DNA of 64,000 bases from Pyrinomonadaceae bacterium (GTDB taxonomy: Bacteria > Acidobacteriota > Blastocatellia > Pyrinomonadales > Pyrinomonadaceae), in assembly GCA_028284415.1 (NCBI GenBank), contig JANQRU010000007.1, positions 558,001 through 622,000 on the forward strand, in the 5' to 3' direction. Position 1 is the stretch's first letter. Each line of letters begins with the position of its first letter. The position numbers and the translations under genes were made by a program. Shown piece after piece: positions 50,937-60,956 of this stretch. The notes under the pieces are model-generated. The model was not told the DNA's origin. It made no database searches and saw nothing but the letters and a program-made list of their open reading frames with translations.

Positions 50937-53630
50937 ATGCTTGAACAGATTTCATATTACAAAATCAAGAGAAAATTAGGCGAAGGTGGAATGGGCGAGG
51001 TTTATTTTGCCGAAGACGAGCGTTTGAGTCGAAAAGTGGCTCTAAAAATCCTGCCTGATTCAATAAAAAAAGACCGTAAGACCTTAAATCGCTTTTTGCA
51101 GGAAGCAAGGCTTGCCGCCAATTTAAATCACCCGAACATCTGCACGATCTATGAGGTTTCTGACTCAGAAGAAACTCCTCTGCTTGCGATGGAGCTAATT
51201 GAGGGCGAGACGCTTGCAGAAAAAATCAAGTCAGATGAATTAGAACTCTTCGACACACTAAAAATAGCTTCACAGGTTGCCGATGCTCTGGATGAAGCTC
51301 ACGTAAATGGCGTTATACATCGTGATATTAAGGCTTCAAACATAATCATAAACAAACGCGGACAGGTAAAAGTTCTGGATTTTGGCTTGGCAAAAACAAT
51401 TTCTACAGAGGTTTCAGAAGACGATATAACCCGTGCCAAGACAGAAGAAGGAATGCTCGTTGGCACAGTCCAATATATGTCACCCGAACAGGCTTTGGGT
51501 AGAAAACTTGATGGACGAACCGACCTCTGGAGTTTGGGTGTTTTATTGTATGAAATGGTTTGTGGCGAAGTGCCTTTCAAAGCTTCAACCCACGCAGGAG
51601 TTTTTGATGAAATCTTGCACAAAGAACCAACACCACCGAGCGAGATCAACAAAGAGATTCCGGAAGAATTAGAAAAAATTATTCTCAAACTGCTCGAAAA
51701 AGATGCAGATATGCGGTATCAAACGGCTTCTGACTTATTGGCAGATTTGAAACGCCTGCGTAGAAACTTAGGTGAGAGTTTTGAATCAAGCGAATCAATC
51801 GGTTTGTCTTCGTCATCAACCTCAGGATTCCGCAGAAGTCAGATAATTGCAAAAAAACATAACTCTTTGAAAATAGCAGCTTATGCAGCTCTGGTAATCG
51901 CAGTTTTAAGCGGAGTCGTCTTTGCAATTTACAAAATGATGCCCACTGGAGGTTCTGATTTTTCATTTGAAAATGCAAAACCTACCCGCGTAACTAATTT
52001 GGGAAATGTTAGTGATGCGACCGTTTCCAAGGATGGAAAATATATTGCTTATATCTTAGATGAAGGTGAAAAACAAAGCCTTTGGTTAAAGCAAACAGGC
52101 AATGGTGGAATTAGCCAAATTATCCCTTCGGAAAATGTCATTTATCAAGGAATTGAAGTTTCCCCCGATGGCAACTGGGTTTATTACAATGTTTGGGATA
52201 AAAAATCGGTCGGACAAATTTATCGTGTTCCCGTTTTAGGCGGCAAACCCGAAAAAGTAATCCACGATTGTATGCCAAATCTTACAATTTCCCCCGACAG
52301 CAATAATATTGTGTTTGTCCGTTCGGTCAACGAAACAGGAACAGCACAATTGATCTCGGCTAATCTTACTACAAAAAAAGAAACTGTAATCTATGAAACC
52401 GCCCCCAGAAAAGGTGGACTTTATTCAGCTTCGTTTGCTCCTGACGGTAAAACACTTGCCGTTATTGGTGATTTTCCTGATGAAAGTGGTGAGTATTCTC
52501 GAAAAGCTCAAATCGTCGAGTTAGCAGCTGATGGAAGCCAAAGAAAAACTATTTGGGAAAGTGACGAGGAAAATACAGGGTTTGCTTCAAACCCGCAGTG
52601 GCTTCCCAACAAAAGCGGTTTACTTATTTCTCTAAATAACGGTGAAATAGGTAATAGGCTGTGGAAAATCAATTATCCAGAAGGAACTCAAATCCCTATT
52701 GATACTGACTTGAATAGCTATGACTCTTTGAGTATTACAGCAGACGGACAAAGTTTTGTCGGTGTAAATAGAGAATTCACACTTTCAGTTTGGACATTCC
52801 CAATCAATGATATCTCAAAAATAAAGCGTCTAACTGATGGAAAAACCGAAGGAACAGGAATAGATTGGAGTCCCGATGGTAAAATTGTTTATTCGTCGAA
52901 TGTCAGCGGCTCATTTAATTTATGGATGATGAACGCTGATGGTAGTGAGAAAAAACAACTTACAAATGACAATAAATCTAATGTGGGTCCTTGTGTTACA
53001 TTAGACGGAAAAACCATTTTGTTTTATTCAAGAAGAAGCGGTGTAAGGGTTGTTGATATTGAAGGAAAAGAAGTAGATTTGGATGAATGGAGAGATGATG
53101 TGATCGGCAATGGATTTAATTGCCTGAGAAGCGAAAATGGCTTGATATATTATTCGGGTAGAGATAAAAAAGATACGGGCATTTCTAAGATAAATATTGA
53201 TACAAAAAAAGAAGAATTATTGCTTGCCAAGCAAAATATTCAACAAATGCTTTTATCACCCAATGGTAAAAGACTTTTCTTTTCATATTGGGACAATGAT
53301 GCTAAAAAGATTGGGAACAAGGTTTTAAATTTAGAAACTGAAAAAGAAAAAGAAATTGAACTTCCAGCATCTGCAATTAACAACACGGGAATGTATTCGC
53401 ACTATAATTTCAACTGGACGAATGATAGCAGAGGGCTTGCTTTTATTGATGAGCGAAATGGCGTTTCAAACATCTGGGTTTACGATGTTGATACTGACAA
53501 AACCAAGAAGCTAACTAATTTCCAAGATCAGAAAATCATTGATTTTTCAATTTCACACGATGGAAAGCAGATTGCCGTTTCAAGAGGTTCTTCTCTGAGT
53601 GATGTTGTCCTTTTCAAGTCTAAAAGTTGA
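50937..53630 (+). CDS. Ser/Thr kinase fused to an extracytoplasmic beta-propeller
   Basis: An 897-residue membrane receptor kinase. Residues 8-275 form an intact Hanks kinase: glycine loop GEGGMG (15-20), K37, HRDIKASNIII near 128, DFGLAK and a SPEQ activation end. A linker with serine-rich sequence is followed by a transmembrane helix at about 315-335. The rest is a PD40/TolB-like beta-propeller (repeated SPDGNWVYY, SPDSNNIVF, APDGKTLAV, SPDGKIVYSSN units). All catalytic residues are intact, unlike the kinase at 21781. A strong hairpin follows at 53637-53669. This architecture is widespread in Acidobacteriota. The ligand is unknown. Confidence 0.94.
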   Translation: MLEQISYYKIKRKLGEGGMGEVYFAEDERLSRKVALKILPDSIKKDRKTLNRFLQEARLAANLNHPNICTIYEVSDSEETPLLAMELIEGETLAEKIKSDELELFDTLKIASQVADALDEAHVNGVIHRDIKASNIIINKRGQVKVLDFGLAKTISTEVSEDDITRAKTEEGMLVGTVQYMSPEQALGRKLDGRTDLWSLGVLLYEMVCGEVPFKASTHAGVFDEILHKEPTPPSEINKEIPEELEKIILKLLEKDADMRYQTASDLLADLKRLRRNLGESFESSESIGLSSSSTSGFRRSQIIAKKHNSLKIAAYAALVIAVLSGVVFAIYKMMPTGGSDFSFENAKPTRVTNLGNVSDATVSKDGKYIAYILDEGEKQSLWLKQTGNGGISQIIPSENVIYQGIEVSPDGNWVYYNVWDKKSVGQIYRVPVLGGKPEKVIHDCMPNLTISPDSNNIVFVRSVNETGTAQLISANLTTKKETVIYETAPRKGGLYSASFAPDGKTLAVIGDFPDESGEYSRKAQIVELAADGSQRKTIWESDEENTGFASNPQWLPNKSGLLISLNNGEIGNRLWKINYPEGTQIPIDTDLNSYDSLSITADGQSFVGVNREFTLSVWTFPINDISKIKRLTDGKTEGTGIDWSPDGKIVYSSNVSGSFNLWMMNADGSEKKQLTNDNKSNVGPCVTLDGKTILFYSRRSGVRVVDIEGKEVDLDEWRDDVIGNGFNCLRSENGLIYYSGRDKKDTGISKINIDTKKEELLLAKQNIQQMLLSPNGKRLFFSYWDNDAKKIGNKVLNLETEKEKEIELPASAINNTGMYSHYNFNWTNDSRGLAFIDERNGVSNIWVYDVDTDKTKKLTNFQDQKIIDFSISHDGKQIAVSRGSSLSDVVLFKSKS

Positions 53631-53636
53631 ATGAAA

Positions 53637-53669
53637 CAACGCAAGATTCCATATTGGAATCTTGCGTTG
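53637..53669. terminator. Perfect 15-bp hairpin between convergent genes
   Basis: CAACGCAAGATTCCA (53637-53651) pairs perfectly with 53655-53669 around a three-base loop. It sits between the ends of the kinase gene and the leftward secreted-protein gene. There is no long T run on either side, so it may act as an mRNA end stabiliser or a weak bidirectional terminator. Confidence 0.7.
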
Positions 53670-53704
53670 TGCTTGCTACTTCAATAGAGAGGTCTGACTT
53701 TCTA

Positions 53705-54154
53705 CTATTGAGCAGAACTTATTAAAACTCGTTCAGGTTTGGATTTGTTCTGTGCTAGTTTCGGATTATTTTTGTTGTTTTTGCGAATTTTTCTTTCGGA
53801 CTTTGATTCACCGAGTTCGCTTCCGACCGTTGCACTTCTTGCATAGATTTCTCGAAGGAAATATGTGTTTCCATAGCGATTGAATGCCAAGCTTTCAGTT
53901 TTTACTGTTCTTTCATCTCCGACCTGTGCATCAGCTATTAAAAACATAGATTTATTAGTTTCGACATTTTTTAGGATGTATTTTTTGGCATCCATCTGTC
54001 TGATTTGATATTTCCCTGCATCCATCTGTTTTTTACCAATTTGGAAATCAAAAGGAATTTCAAAATTTACGTTTGTTTGTGCGAAAGCTGATGTAACTGT
54101 TGCGATACCGATAACCAATGTTGCGATGAATAATTTGAATGATTGCGTTTTCAT
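53705..54154 (-). CDS. Small secreted protein under sigma54-type control
   Basis: A 149-residue protein starting at 54154 (MKTQSFKLFIATLVIGIATVTSAFAQ, a signal peptide) with AGGAG nine bases upstream. The mature part begins VNFEIPFDFQIGKKQMDAGKYQI, a pattern of short secreted acidobacterial proteins. The C-terminus is basic and rich in Lys and Asn. No function is known. A sigma54-type promoter lies 50 bases upstream, and the divergent gene encodes a sigma54 activator, so the two probably form one regulatory unit. Confidence 0.82.
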   Translation of the reverse strand: MKTQSFKLFIATLVIGIATVTSAFAQTNVNFEIPFDFQIGKKQMDAGKYQIRQMDAKKYILKNVETNKSMFLIADAQVGDERTVKTESLAFNRYGNTYFLREIYARSATVGSELGESKSERKIRKNNKNNPKLAQNKSKPERVLISSAQ

Positions 54155-54200
54155 AATGTTTAGCTCCTGTATAAAATTTCTCAATGTCGCTATTAAGTTA

Positions 54201-54217
54201 GTGCGAGATGCGTGCCA
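54201..54217 (-). promoter_or_regulatory. Sigma54 (RpoN) promoter of the secreted-protein gene
   Basis: On the minus strand TGGCACGCATCTCGCA (54217-54202) matches the -24/-12 consensus TGGCACG-N4-TTGCA, with GG and GC at the correct 12-base pitch and one mismatch (T to C). Transcription would start near 54190, giving a leader of about 37 bases before the ATG at 54154. Confidence 0.75.
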
Positions 54218-54304
54218 AAACCGCACATTTGTGGGAAACCATTGCAGATAAAAGAGATGCGAGAAATTGCATTTTTGAGTAAAATTATTGGGAAAACCAA
54301 ATCA

Positions 54305-54341
54305 CTATCCAAAAGGATAGTCCTTGAGGACAAAAGGATAG
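54305..54341. promoter_or_regulatory. Candidate enhancer/activator binding site
   Basis: CTATCC-AAAA-GGATAG (54305-54320) is a hairpin-like palindrome. AAAAGGATAG occurs at 54311 and again at 54332, 21 bases or two DNA turns apart, with the palindrome TCCTTGAGGA between. The cluster is about 90 bases upstream of the -24 element, the usual place for a sigma54 activator site. Confidence 0.45.
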
Positions 54342-54440
54342 CTATATGGATTTATTTGATTGTGAAATACGCGAAATAGCACAAAACTTTTTTGTTATTT
54401 TCCTTTTTACCGTTTTTTGCAGTAACAAAATAAGAATTCA

Positions 54441-56303
54441 ATGAATGAAAAATTAACAATTATCTCAGGTCACTTAAAAGGTGAAAGTTTCGATCTGAAA
54501 GATGACAAAATCGGGGTTGGAAGAATTTCTTCTAATGAGATTGTCCTTAAAGATGCTTCAATTTCACGGGAGCATTGTTTTATTGAGAAGAAGAACGGAC
54601 AATTTTTTATAACCGATCTCCAAAGCCTTAATGGTACTTTTGTTAACGGTGCAAAAGCCGAAAATACTCAATTACGACACGGCGATAAAATTCATCTTGG
54701 TGATTTTGCTTTTCGTTTTCAGACGAAAGAATTTGTTGAACCCTCTGATGAAGTTTTGCTTGATAAAACAGAATTTCGCCTGCCCAAAACTTCTGTTCAA
54801 ATCAAGTTTGACGAAGTTTTTGGTGAGATGGCTAGAGATTTAACAGCGATTCTTAAACTCTCTAACAAAATAAATACGCTTCGAGATACTGAAGAATTAC
54901 AGAGCGAAATACTAAGACAAGTTTTTGAGGTAATTCCTGCCGAAAATGGTGCGATCCTTTTGATTGATGATGAAAATGAATTTATCGAAATGGTCGGCTT
55001 AAATAAAGATAATGAAGAAGATTCGACCTTTGTTAGCCAAACGATTGTAAGTAAAGTTTTAAAAGATCAGAAAGTTATCTTAGTCACAGATTTTGCTTCG
55101 GACGAAAACATTAGAAAATCCGAAAGTCTTGTCATTTCAAAAATTTCAACTCTTCTTTGCGTTCCGATAATTCTTTTTGAAAAAACACTTGGCGTGATTT
55201 ATTTGAGTGGTTCGCATGTCAATTTTGATGATTCGCACTTGCGATTTCTTTCTGCTGTTTCGGGAATTGCTGCCATCGCTATCGAAAACGCACGTAACTT
55301 TGCATTCCTTGAAAACGAAAACAAACGCTTGCGTGGTGAAACTTTTGAACAAAATATGCTTGGTGACAGCGAGCCAATGCAGAAGATTTTTAGCATTATC
55401 AAAAAAGTTGCACCAACCGATTCAAACGTCTTGATAAATGGCGAAAGCGGAACGGGAAAAGAACTTGCCGCTCAGAGCATACACTTAAACAGCAAGCGAA
55501 AAGATAAACCTTTCATCGCTATCAACTGTGCCGCATTAACCGAAAACTTACTTGAATCAGAACTTTTCGGACATGAGAAAGGAGCTTTTACAGGAGCAAC
55601 TGCTACAAAAAAAGGTAAGATTGAAATGGCTAATGGCGGGACGCTTTTCTTGGATGAGATTGGCGAAATGGCTTTAACTTTGCAAGCAAAAATCCTTCGC
55701 GTTTTACAAGAAAGAGAATTTGAACGAGTCGGTGGACTGCAATCAATTAAAGCAAATATACGCCTCATTGCCGCAACAAACCGTGATCTACAAGAAGAGG
55801 TTAAAAAAGGAAATTTCCGCGAAGACCTTTTTTATCGGCTAAACGTCGTCAAATTCACGATGCCTGCATTGCGTGAAAGACAAGATGATATTTTGCTCCT
55901 CGCAGAAAGTTTTATTGAAGAATACGCAAAAAAAGTAAACAGAAAAATCCGCGGACTTTCTGCCAACTCTAAGAAAATCTTACTCAAATACGATTTTCAA
56001 GGAAATGTCCGCGAACTCAAAAATATAATTGAACGTGCCGTTGTTCTCGGTGAAAACGAATGGATTTTACCTGAAGATTTACCCGAAGATTTATTAACGA
56101 TAAAGGTCGAAATAGAACAAACTGACGAATTAAATTATCAGGATGCAATTCGTGAAAAGAAAAAGGACTTGATTTTCGAAGCGTTTGAAAAAGCAGGTGG
56201 TAACTATGTTGAAACTGCTAAATTTTTGGGAATTAACTCAAATTATTTGCATCGTTTGATTCGGAATTTAGAAATAAAAGAAGAGTTGGAGGATTCGATA
56301 TAA
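54441..56303 (+). CDS. Sigma54-dependent activator, FHA-GAF-AAA-Fis
   Basis: A 620-residue transcription activator. An N-terminal FHA domain (1-95; [25 protein letters not shown]) reads phosphothreonine signals. A GAF domain follows (about 135-290). The AAA domain (about 310-540) has Walker A GESGTGKE, the sigma54-contacting loop GAFTGA, Walker [13 protein letters not shown] and [12 protein letters not shown]-terminal Fis-type helix-turn-helix ([23 protein letters not shown]) ends the protein. Input is probably a Ser/Thr kinase, such as the one encoded upstream, acting through the FHA domain; that link is inference. The sigma54 promoter at 54201-54217 is a likely target. Confidence 0.94.
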   Translation: MNEKLTIISGHLKGESFDLKDDKIGVGRISSNEIVLKDASISREHCFIEKKNGQFFITDLQSLNGTFVNGAKAENTQLRHGDKIHLGDFAFRFQTKEFVEPSDEVLLDKTEFRLPKTSVQIKFDEVFGEMARDLTAILKLSNKINTLRDTEELQSEILRQVFEVIPAENGAILLIDDENEFIEMVGLNKDNEEDSTFVSQTIVSKVLKDQKVILVTDFASDENIRKSESLVISKISTLLCVPIILFEKTLGVIYLSGSHVNFDDSHLRFLSAVSGIAAIAIENARNFAFLENENKRLRGETFEQNMLGDSEPMQKIFSIIKKVAPTDSNVLINGESGTGKELAAQSIHLNSKRKDKPFIAINCAALTENLLESELFGHEKGAFTGATATKKGKIEMANGGTLFLDEIGEMALTLQAKILRVLQEREFERVGGLQSIKANIRLIAATNRDLQEEVKKGNFREDLFYRLNVVKFTMPALRERQDDILLLAESFIEEYAKKVNRKIRGLSANSKKILLKYDFQGNVRELKNIIERAVVLGENEWILPEDLPEDLLTIKVEIEQTDELNYQDAIREKKKDLIFEAFEKAGGNYVETAKFLGINSNYLHRLIRNLEIKEELEDSI

Positions 56304-56393
56304 TCCGACAAACATTTATCTGCATGCTCACAGTTACAATCTCTTAAATCTCCTATATACTTAGCAGTTTCAATATTAAGAGAGAATTATTTA

Positions 56394-58136
56394 ATGAATA
56401 TCAATACAGAAACAGCGGAGGATAATTCCTTTGCACAATTTCCTTTACAGTCAAAAATCCTGCAAGCGATTGACGAACTAGGCTACGAAACACCCTCAGC
56501 CATTCAAAAGCAAACAATTCCTATACTTTTGGAAGGAAAAGATTTAGTTGGACAAGCACAGACCGGAACAGGTAAGACAGCAGCTTTTTCTTTGCCGATG
56601 CTTGAGCAAATCAATCCTAAAAGCAAAAAGGTGCAGGCTTTGATCTTAACTCCTACTAGAGAACTTGCGATACAAGTTGCCGAGGCGGTTCATTCTTACG
56701 CCAAACATCTAGGCAAAGTCAAAATACTGCCCGTCTATGGTGGACAATCTATCAGTCAACAAATTCGTCATCTAAAAAAAGGCGTTCAAATTGTTGTTGG
56801 AACACCCGGACGTGTGATGGATCACTTGCGACGTGAAACTACCGACATATCTGATCTAAAAATGATGATTTTAGATGAAGCAGATGAAATGTTGCGAATG
56901 GGCTTTATCGAGGATGTCGAATGGATTTTGAGCCATACGCCGGAAACTCGTCAGACGGCACTTTTTTCAGCGACGATGCCGAAACAGATTCGGCGAATTG
57001 CAGAGAAATATCTGACCAATCCCGTTGATATACATATAAAACAGAAAACTTTAACCGTTCCTGCAATTGAACAATATTTCATAAACTTATCCGCACGAAA
57101 CAAGACTGACGCTTTAACAAAGTTGCTTGAAATTTGGTCAACACCTGATGAGGCAATTCTGATTTTCTTACGAACAAAATTAGACACCGAACGCTTAACC
57201 AACAAACTTCAAGCGAGAGGTTATGCCGCAGAAACTTTGAATGGAGACATGAATCAAACCCAGCGTGAAAATGTCATCAAACGCCTAAAAAGCAAACGGA
57301 TTGAAATTGTCGTCGCAACGGATGTTGCCGCACGCGGGCTTGATGTTGAACATATCACAACAGTTATAAATTATGACATGCCCTCGGATACTGAATCTTA
57401 TGTCCATCGAATCGGACGGACAGGACGTGCGGGAAGAAAAGGAAAAACCGTTTTGTTTGTAACGCAACGTCAAAGGCGTATGATGCGCGACATAGAACAT
57501 TACACAAAACAGAAAATTGAAAAGTTGAATTTGCCAACGCAAGCCGACGTTATCGAAAAAAGGTCTGAAAGATTAAAAGATAAAATTAAACAGACGCTTC
57601 AAACTCAAGACTTAGAACTTTATCAAGAATTAATAATTGAACTTATCGAAGAAGAGAAATTAGATATTTTAGATTTAGCAGCAGCAGCAACATATCTTTC
57701 AGCGAGTGATAAAAAACTCGAAGTTGTTAAAACTCCTCAAAAGATGAATTTTTCTTTTTCTGAAGAAGGAATGGTTCAATTATTTATCAACGTTGGGCGA
57801 AAACATAGAGTTAGCCCCGGTGATATTGTTGGTGCGATTGCAAATGAAGGAGATATTTCCGGGAAAGCAATAGGAGCAATTGATGTTAATGAGACTTATA
57901 CTTTAGTTGACGTCCCGCAACAATACGTTGAACAAATCTTGTTAAATATGCGAAAGAGCCGGGTTCGAAAACGCAACATGAACATTCGCATTGCTTCCGA
58001 TTTTGAAACTAATAAATCCAGCAATCATAAATCCCTGACTAAAAAGAAAAAACGCAGAAGAAAGCCAAAAAGAAGAAAAAATAAGTCTCCCGGTCCATTT
58101 GATAAATTTATGAAACGCAAAAGACGTAAAAAATAA
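56394..58136 (+). CDS. deaD: DEAD-box RNA helicase with DbpA-type RNA-binding domain
   Basis: ATP-dependent RNA helicase of 580 residues that acts in ribosome assembly and cold adaptation. The N-terminal Q motif (TPSAIQKQTIPILL), motif I AQTGTGKT, PTRELA, VVGTPGRV, the DEAD motif (LDEADEML near 160), SATMP, and in domain 2 ATDVAARGLDVE and HRIGRTGRAGR are intact. A DbpA-like RNA-binding domain (about 455-530) and a very basic tail of about 40 residues follow. It resembles DeaD/CsdA. It lies 90 bases after the sigma54 activator. Confidence 0.95.
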   Translation: MNINTETAEDNSFAQFPLQSKILQAIDELGYETPSAIQKQTIPILLEGKDLVGQAQTGTGKTAAFSLPMLEQINPKSKKVQALILTPTRELAIQVAEAVHSYAKHLGKVKILPVYGGQSISQQIRHLKKGVQIVVGTPGRVMDHLRRETTDISDLKMMILDEADEMLRMGFIEDVEWILSHTPETRQTALFSATMPKQIRRIAEKYLTNPVDIHIKQKTLTVPAIEQYFINLSARNKTDALTKLLEIWSTPDEAILIFLRTKLDTERLTNKLQARGYAAETLNGDMNQTQRENVIKRLKSKRIEIVVATDVAARGLDVEHITTVINYDMPSDTESYVHRIGRTGRAGRKGKTVLFVTQRQRRMMRDIEHYTKQKIEKLNLPTQADVIEKRSERLKDKIKQTLQTQDLELYQELIIELIEEEKLDILDLAAAATYLSASDKKLEVVKTPQKMNFSFSEEGMVQLFINVGRKHRVSPGDIVGAIANEGDISGKAIGAIDVNETYTLVDVPQQYVEQILLNMRKSRVRKRNMNIRIASDFETNKSSNHKSLTKKKKRRRKPKRRKNKSPGPFDKFMKRKRRKK

Positions 58137-58214
58137 TTGTTTTGATTATAATAAATAGACTAAAATCCCTTTTGTTATATCCTTAAAACTTAAAAAACTT
58201 TTTTCCATAAAACT

Positions 58215-58973
58215 ATGGCTGATACAATTTACGACCCACAAGAAATAATTTTTACTAAAGGCGACCCGAGTGACTTTGCTTACGTTATCAAATCGGGGGA
58301 TGTCGAAATTCTCGACAATTACCCGGAAGACCCTGTAAAGCTTGCCCACCTAAATGATGGTGAGATTTTCGGGGAAATGGGATTAGTTGATGAGCGTCCA
58401 CGGTCACTTACGGCAAGGGCTGTTTCTGAAACCCGTGTTTCAAAAATCTCCAGAGATGAATTTGTTGATCTAATTTTAAAGAAGCCTGAAGAATCTTTCC
58501 GTTATTTACGTATGTTTTTCGAACGTCTGCGGGCAATGAATACAAGAGTCGCTCACAGTGATGAAGTTCCTAAACCAAAAGTTGGAAAAACTACAGATTT
58601 TACTGTAACTCTAATTCCTAAAACACCTTCTGCCGCAAGTGTAGTTTCTCAGGAAGGTACAGAGATCACAAGCTTCCCTTTCCGCATCGGAAGACGCTCA
58701 ACCCGAAATGAAGACCCACTGGAAATTAACGATTTGGTTTTACCAGATGCCAGACCATTTAATGTTTCCCGAAATCATTTCGCTATCGAAAAAAACTCCG
58801 ACGGTGCTATCATTCATGACCGTGGAAGTTATCTGGGGACAATCGTCAACGGAAAATCCATCGGCGGACACCACAGAGGAGCGTGGACATCTTTGAATGT
58901 AGGCAAAAATGAAGTAATTGTTGGTTCTCAACATTCGCCTTTTCGATTTCAAATAAACGTTACAGAAAAATAA
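58215..58973 (+). CDS. Cyclic-nucleotide-binding and FHA domain protein
   Basis: A 252-residue cytoplasmic protein. Residues 1-115 form a cyclic-nucleotide-binding domain (FTKGDPSDFAYVIKSGDVEIL, then LNDGEIFGEMGLVDERPRSLTARAVSETRVSKISRDEFVDLI). Residues 150-245 form an FHA domain (FPFRIGRRSTRN, RPFNVSRNHFAIEKN, DRGSYLGTIVNGKSIGG). The pairing links a second messenger to phosphothreonine signalling, in keeping with the kinases nearby. A terminator follows immediately. Confidence 0.9.
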   Translation: MADTIYDPQEIIFTKGDPSDFAYVIKSGDVEILDNYPEDPVKLAHLNDGEIFGEMGLVDERPRSLTARAVSETRVSKISRDEFVDLILKKPEESFRYLRMFFERLRAMNTRVAHSDEVPKPKVGKTTDFTVTLIPKTPSAASVVSQEGTEITSFPFRIGRRSTRNEDPLEINDLVLPDARPFNVSRNHFAIEKNSDGAIIHDRGSYLGTIVNGKSIGGHHRGAWTSLNVGKNEVIVGSQHSPFRFQINVTEK

Positions 58974-59011
58974 AAAAGATTGACTCATAAAAAATATGAG
59001 TCAATCTTTTT
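58973..59011. terminator. Bidirectional terminator
   Basis: A 17-bp stem, 58973-58989 with 58995-59011, flanked by an A run on the left and a T run on the right. It separates the cNMP/FHA gene from the convergent acyl-CoA dehydrogenase gene. Confidence 0.88.
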
Positions 59012-59026
59012 TTGTAAAATTCTTTA

Positions 59027-60208
59027 TTACTTTCCGCTTGTAATAAGTTTAGCAATCGTCTGCAATTGCATATTGCTTGTGCCTTCGTAGATCGCACCGA
59101 TTTTGGAGTCTCGCCAGTATTTTTCGACCGGATAGTCTTTAACATAGCCGTAACCGCCGAAGAGTTCGATTGCTTTTGAGGAGATTTTTTCGGCGACTTT
59201 TGACGTGTAGTATTTGGCGATTGCCGCTTCTTTTAGGAAAGATTTTCCGGCATCTTTTAGTCGTGCAGCGTTGTAAGTTAAAAGTCTCGCGGCTTCGAGT
59301 TCGGTTGCCATTTCAGCGAGTTGAAACTGTATGCCTTGAAATTTATTGATTGAACGTCCGAATTGTTCGCGTTCAGATGTGTAATTCAAAGCGGCTTCGT
59401 AAGCACCTTGAGCGATTCCAACCATTTGTGCAGCGATTCCGATTCTGCCTTCATTCAAGGTTTCAATCGAAACTTTATAACCTTTGCCGACTTCGCCGAG
59501 GACGTTTTCTTTTGGCACTTTGCAACTGTCGAGAAGGATTTCCGTCGTTGAACTAGCACGAATGCCGAGTTTGTCTTCTTTTTCACCGACCGCAAAACCT
59601 TCAAAATCTTTTTCAACAATAAACGCTGTGATACCTTTGTAACCTGCTTCAGGATCAACCGTTGCGAAAACTATAAAAATATCAGCTTCGTTTCCGTTCG
59701 TGATCCAGAGTTTTTGCCCTGTAATTTCCCAATGATCGCCTTTATCTTCGGCACGCGTTTTTAGTGCGAACGCATCCGAACCGCTTCCGGCTTCGCTCAA
59801 AGCGTAAGCACCGACTTTTTCAGTCGCCATTTGTGGCAGATATTTTTTCTTTTGATCTTCATTCGCCCAATTCAAAAATGCATTTGTAACAAGCGTATTC
59901 TGCACGTCAACAAAAACCGATGTTGAAGCGTCAACTCTGGCAAGTTCTTCAATTGCCAAAATAGCGTTGAAAAATGACGAACCCGCACCGCCATATTCTT
60001 CGGGCGTTTCGATTGACATCAAGCCAATCCCAAAACATTGTTTGATAAGTTCCGGATCGAGTTTACTCGCCTTTTCCATTTCTTCGACACGTGGGCGAAC
60101 TTCGCCTTCCGCAAATTCACGGAAACTCGCACGGAACATTTCTTCTTCTTCAGATAACTGCGTTAATGCAGGTCTTAAATCTTCTCTTTCTAAAGCTGTT
60201 GCATCCAT
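59027..60208 (-). CDS. Acyl-CoA dehydrogenase
   Basis: FAD-dependent dehydrogenase of 393 residues for the first step of fatty acyl-CoA beta-oxidation. Signature segments are YALSEAGSGSDAFALKTRAE, WITNGNEADIFIVFATVD, GIRASSTTEILLDSCKVPKENVLGEVGKGYKV, REQFGRSINKFQGIQFQLAEMA, LFGGYGYVKDYPVEKYWRDSKIGAIYEGTSNMQLQTIAK. The catalytic glutamate lies in IYEGTS near residue 375. Similarity to short/branched-chain types is by eye only. With the SDR at 15261 it suggests active fatty-acid oxidation. Confidence 0.95.
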   Translation of the reverse strand: MDATALEREDLRPALTQLSEEEEMFRASFREFAEGEVRPRVEEMEKASKLDPELIKQCFGIGLMSIETPEEYGGAGSSFFNAILAIEELARVDASTSVFVDVQNTLVTNAFLNWANEDQKKKYLPQMATEKVGAYALSEAGSGSDAFALKTRAEDKGDHWEITGQKLWITNGNEADIFIVFATVDPEAGYKGITAFIVEKDFEGFAVGEKEDKLGIRASSTTEILLDSCKVPKENVLGEVGKGYKVSIETLNEGRIGIAAQMVGIAQGAYEAALNYTSEREQFGRSINKFQGIQFQLAEMATELEAARLLTYNAARLKDAGKSFLKEAAIAKYYTSKVAEKISSKAIELFGGYGYVKDYPVEKYWRDSKIGAIYEGTSNMQLQTIAKLITSGK

Positions 60209-60323
60209 ATTTTTATATCCTTATTAAATAAATTTATTTTATACATATATAATAAAAAATGTCTGACCCTCGTGCAATTTGTGGAAAGGCAGTATTGATC
60301 GCTGTAGTGAAAGGCTCTCGCTT

Positions 60324-60824
60324 TTATTTCACTTCTTTTAACTTGCCATTCCAATGCCTTCGCAGGATTTTCCATTGTTTATTTCGTTTAACATAAATCG
60401 CCAAAAAATGTCGCTCGGCAGTGAATTTTCGCACTTCTGGTTTTCCTTTTTCTTTTGAATCCCATTCAATCTGATTTGTACCGATGGCATATGCAAGATT
60501 TCTATCTCCATAAACTTCATCAAGTTTCGTGTTATATTTGGTCAAAGTATGAATTCTATCTGAAGGTGTGAACCAAACCCGTTTTATTTCTGCTATTCCT
60601 TTAACGGGTTTTCTGCCGTTAGCATAAAGCATCGCATCATCCCAAAAGAGTGATAAAACTCCCTTTTCGTCATTATTTATCCAAGCTTTCGCAAAATCCT
60701 GTTCGATCTTTTCAATGTTTTTAACATCTTTTTCCGATAGTTTCCCTTGCGAATGAATATTTGCAGAGCCAAATAATAATAAAATAATTAACATTGAAAT
60801 AATTTTGTAACTTTTGGGCTTCAT
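60324..60824 (-). CDS. Secreted SnoaL-like (DUF4440) protein
   Basis: A protein of about 166 residues, starting at 60824 (MKPKSYKIISMLIILLLFGSANIHSQ) with GGAAG upstream, so exported. The body is a cone-shaped SnoaL/NTF2-like fold: IEKIEQDFAKAWINNDEKGVLSLFWDDAMLYANGRKPVKGIAEIKRVW, then FTAERHFLAIYVKRNKQWKILRRHWN. Members bind or modify small molecules; no catalytic role is assigned. A single gene. Confidence 0.85.
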   Translation of the reverse strand: MKPKSYKIISMLIILLLFGSANIHSQGKLSEKDVKNIEKIEQDFAKAWINNDEKGVLSLFWDDAMLYANGRKPVKGIAEIKRVWFTPSDRIHTLTKYNTKLDEVYGDRNLAYAIGTNQIEWDSKEKGKPEVRKFTAERHFLAIYVKRNKQWKILRRHWNGKLKEVK

Positions 60825-60956
60825 ATTTTTAGACTTCCTTTTTTTTCGTAACAAACTATAAACTTTTGTGGAGTTTTTCAATCAGAGTTTGTAATTACAA
60901 CAATATGTAGTTATTTTTTTGGTAGAAGAATTTTAACAAACTAATCAACTTAACCT

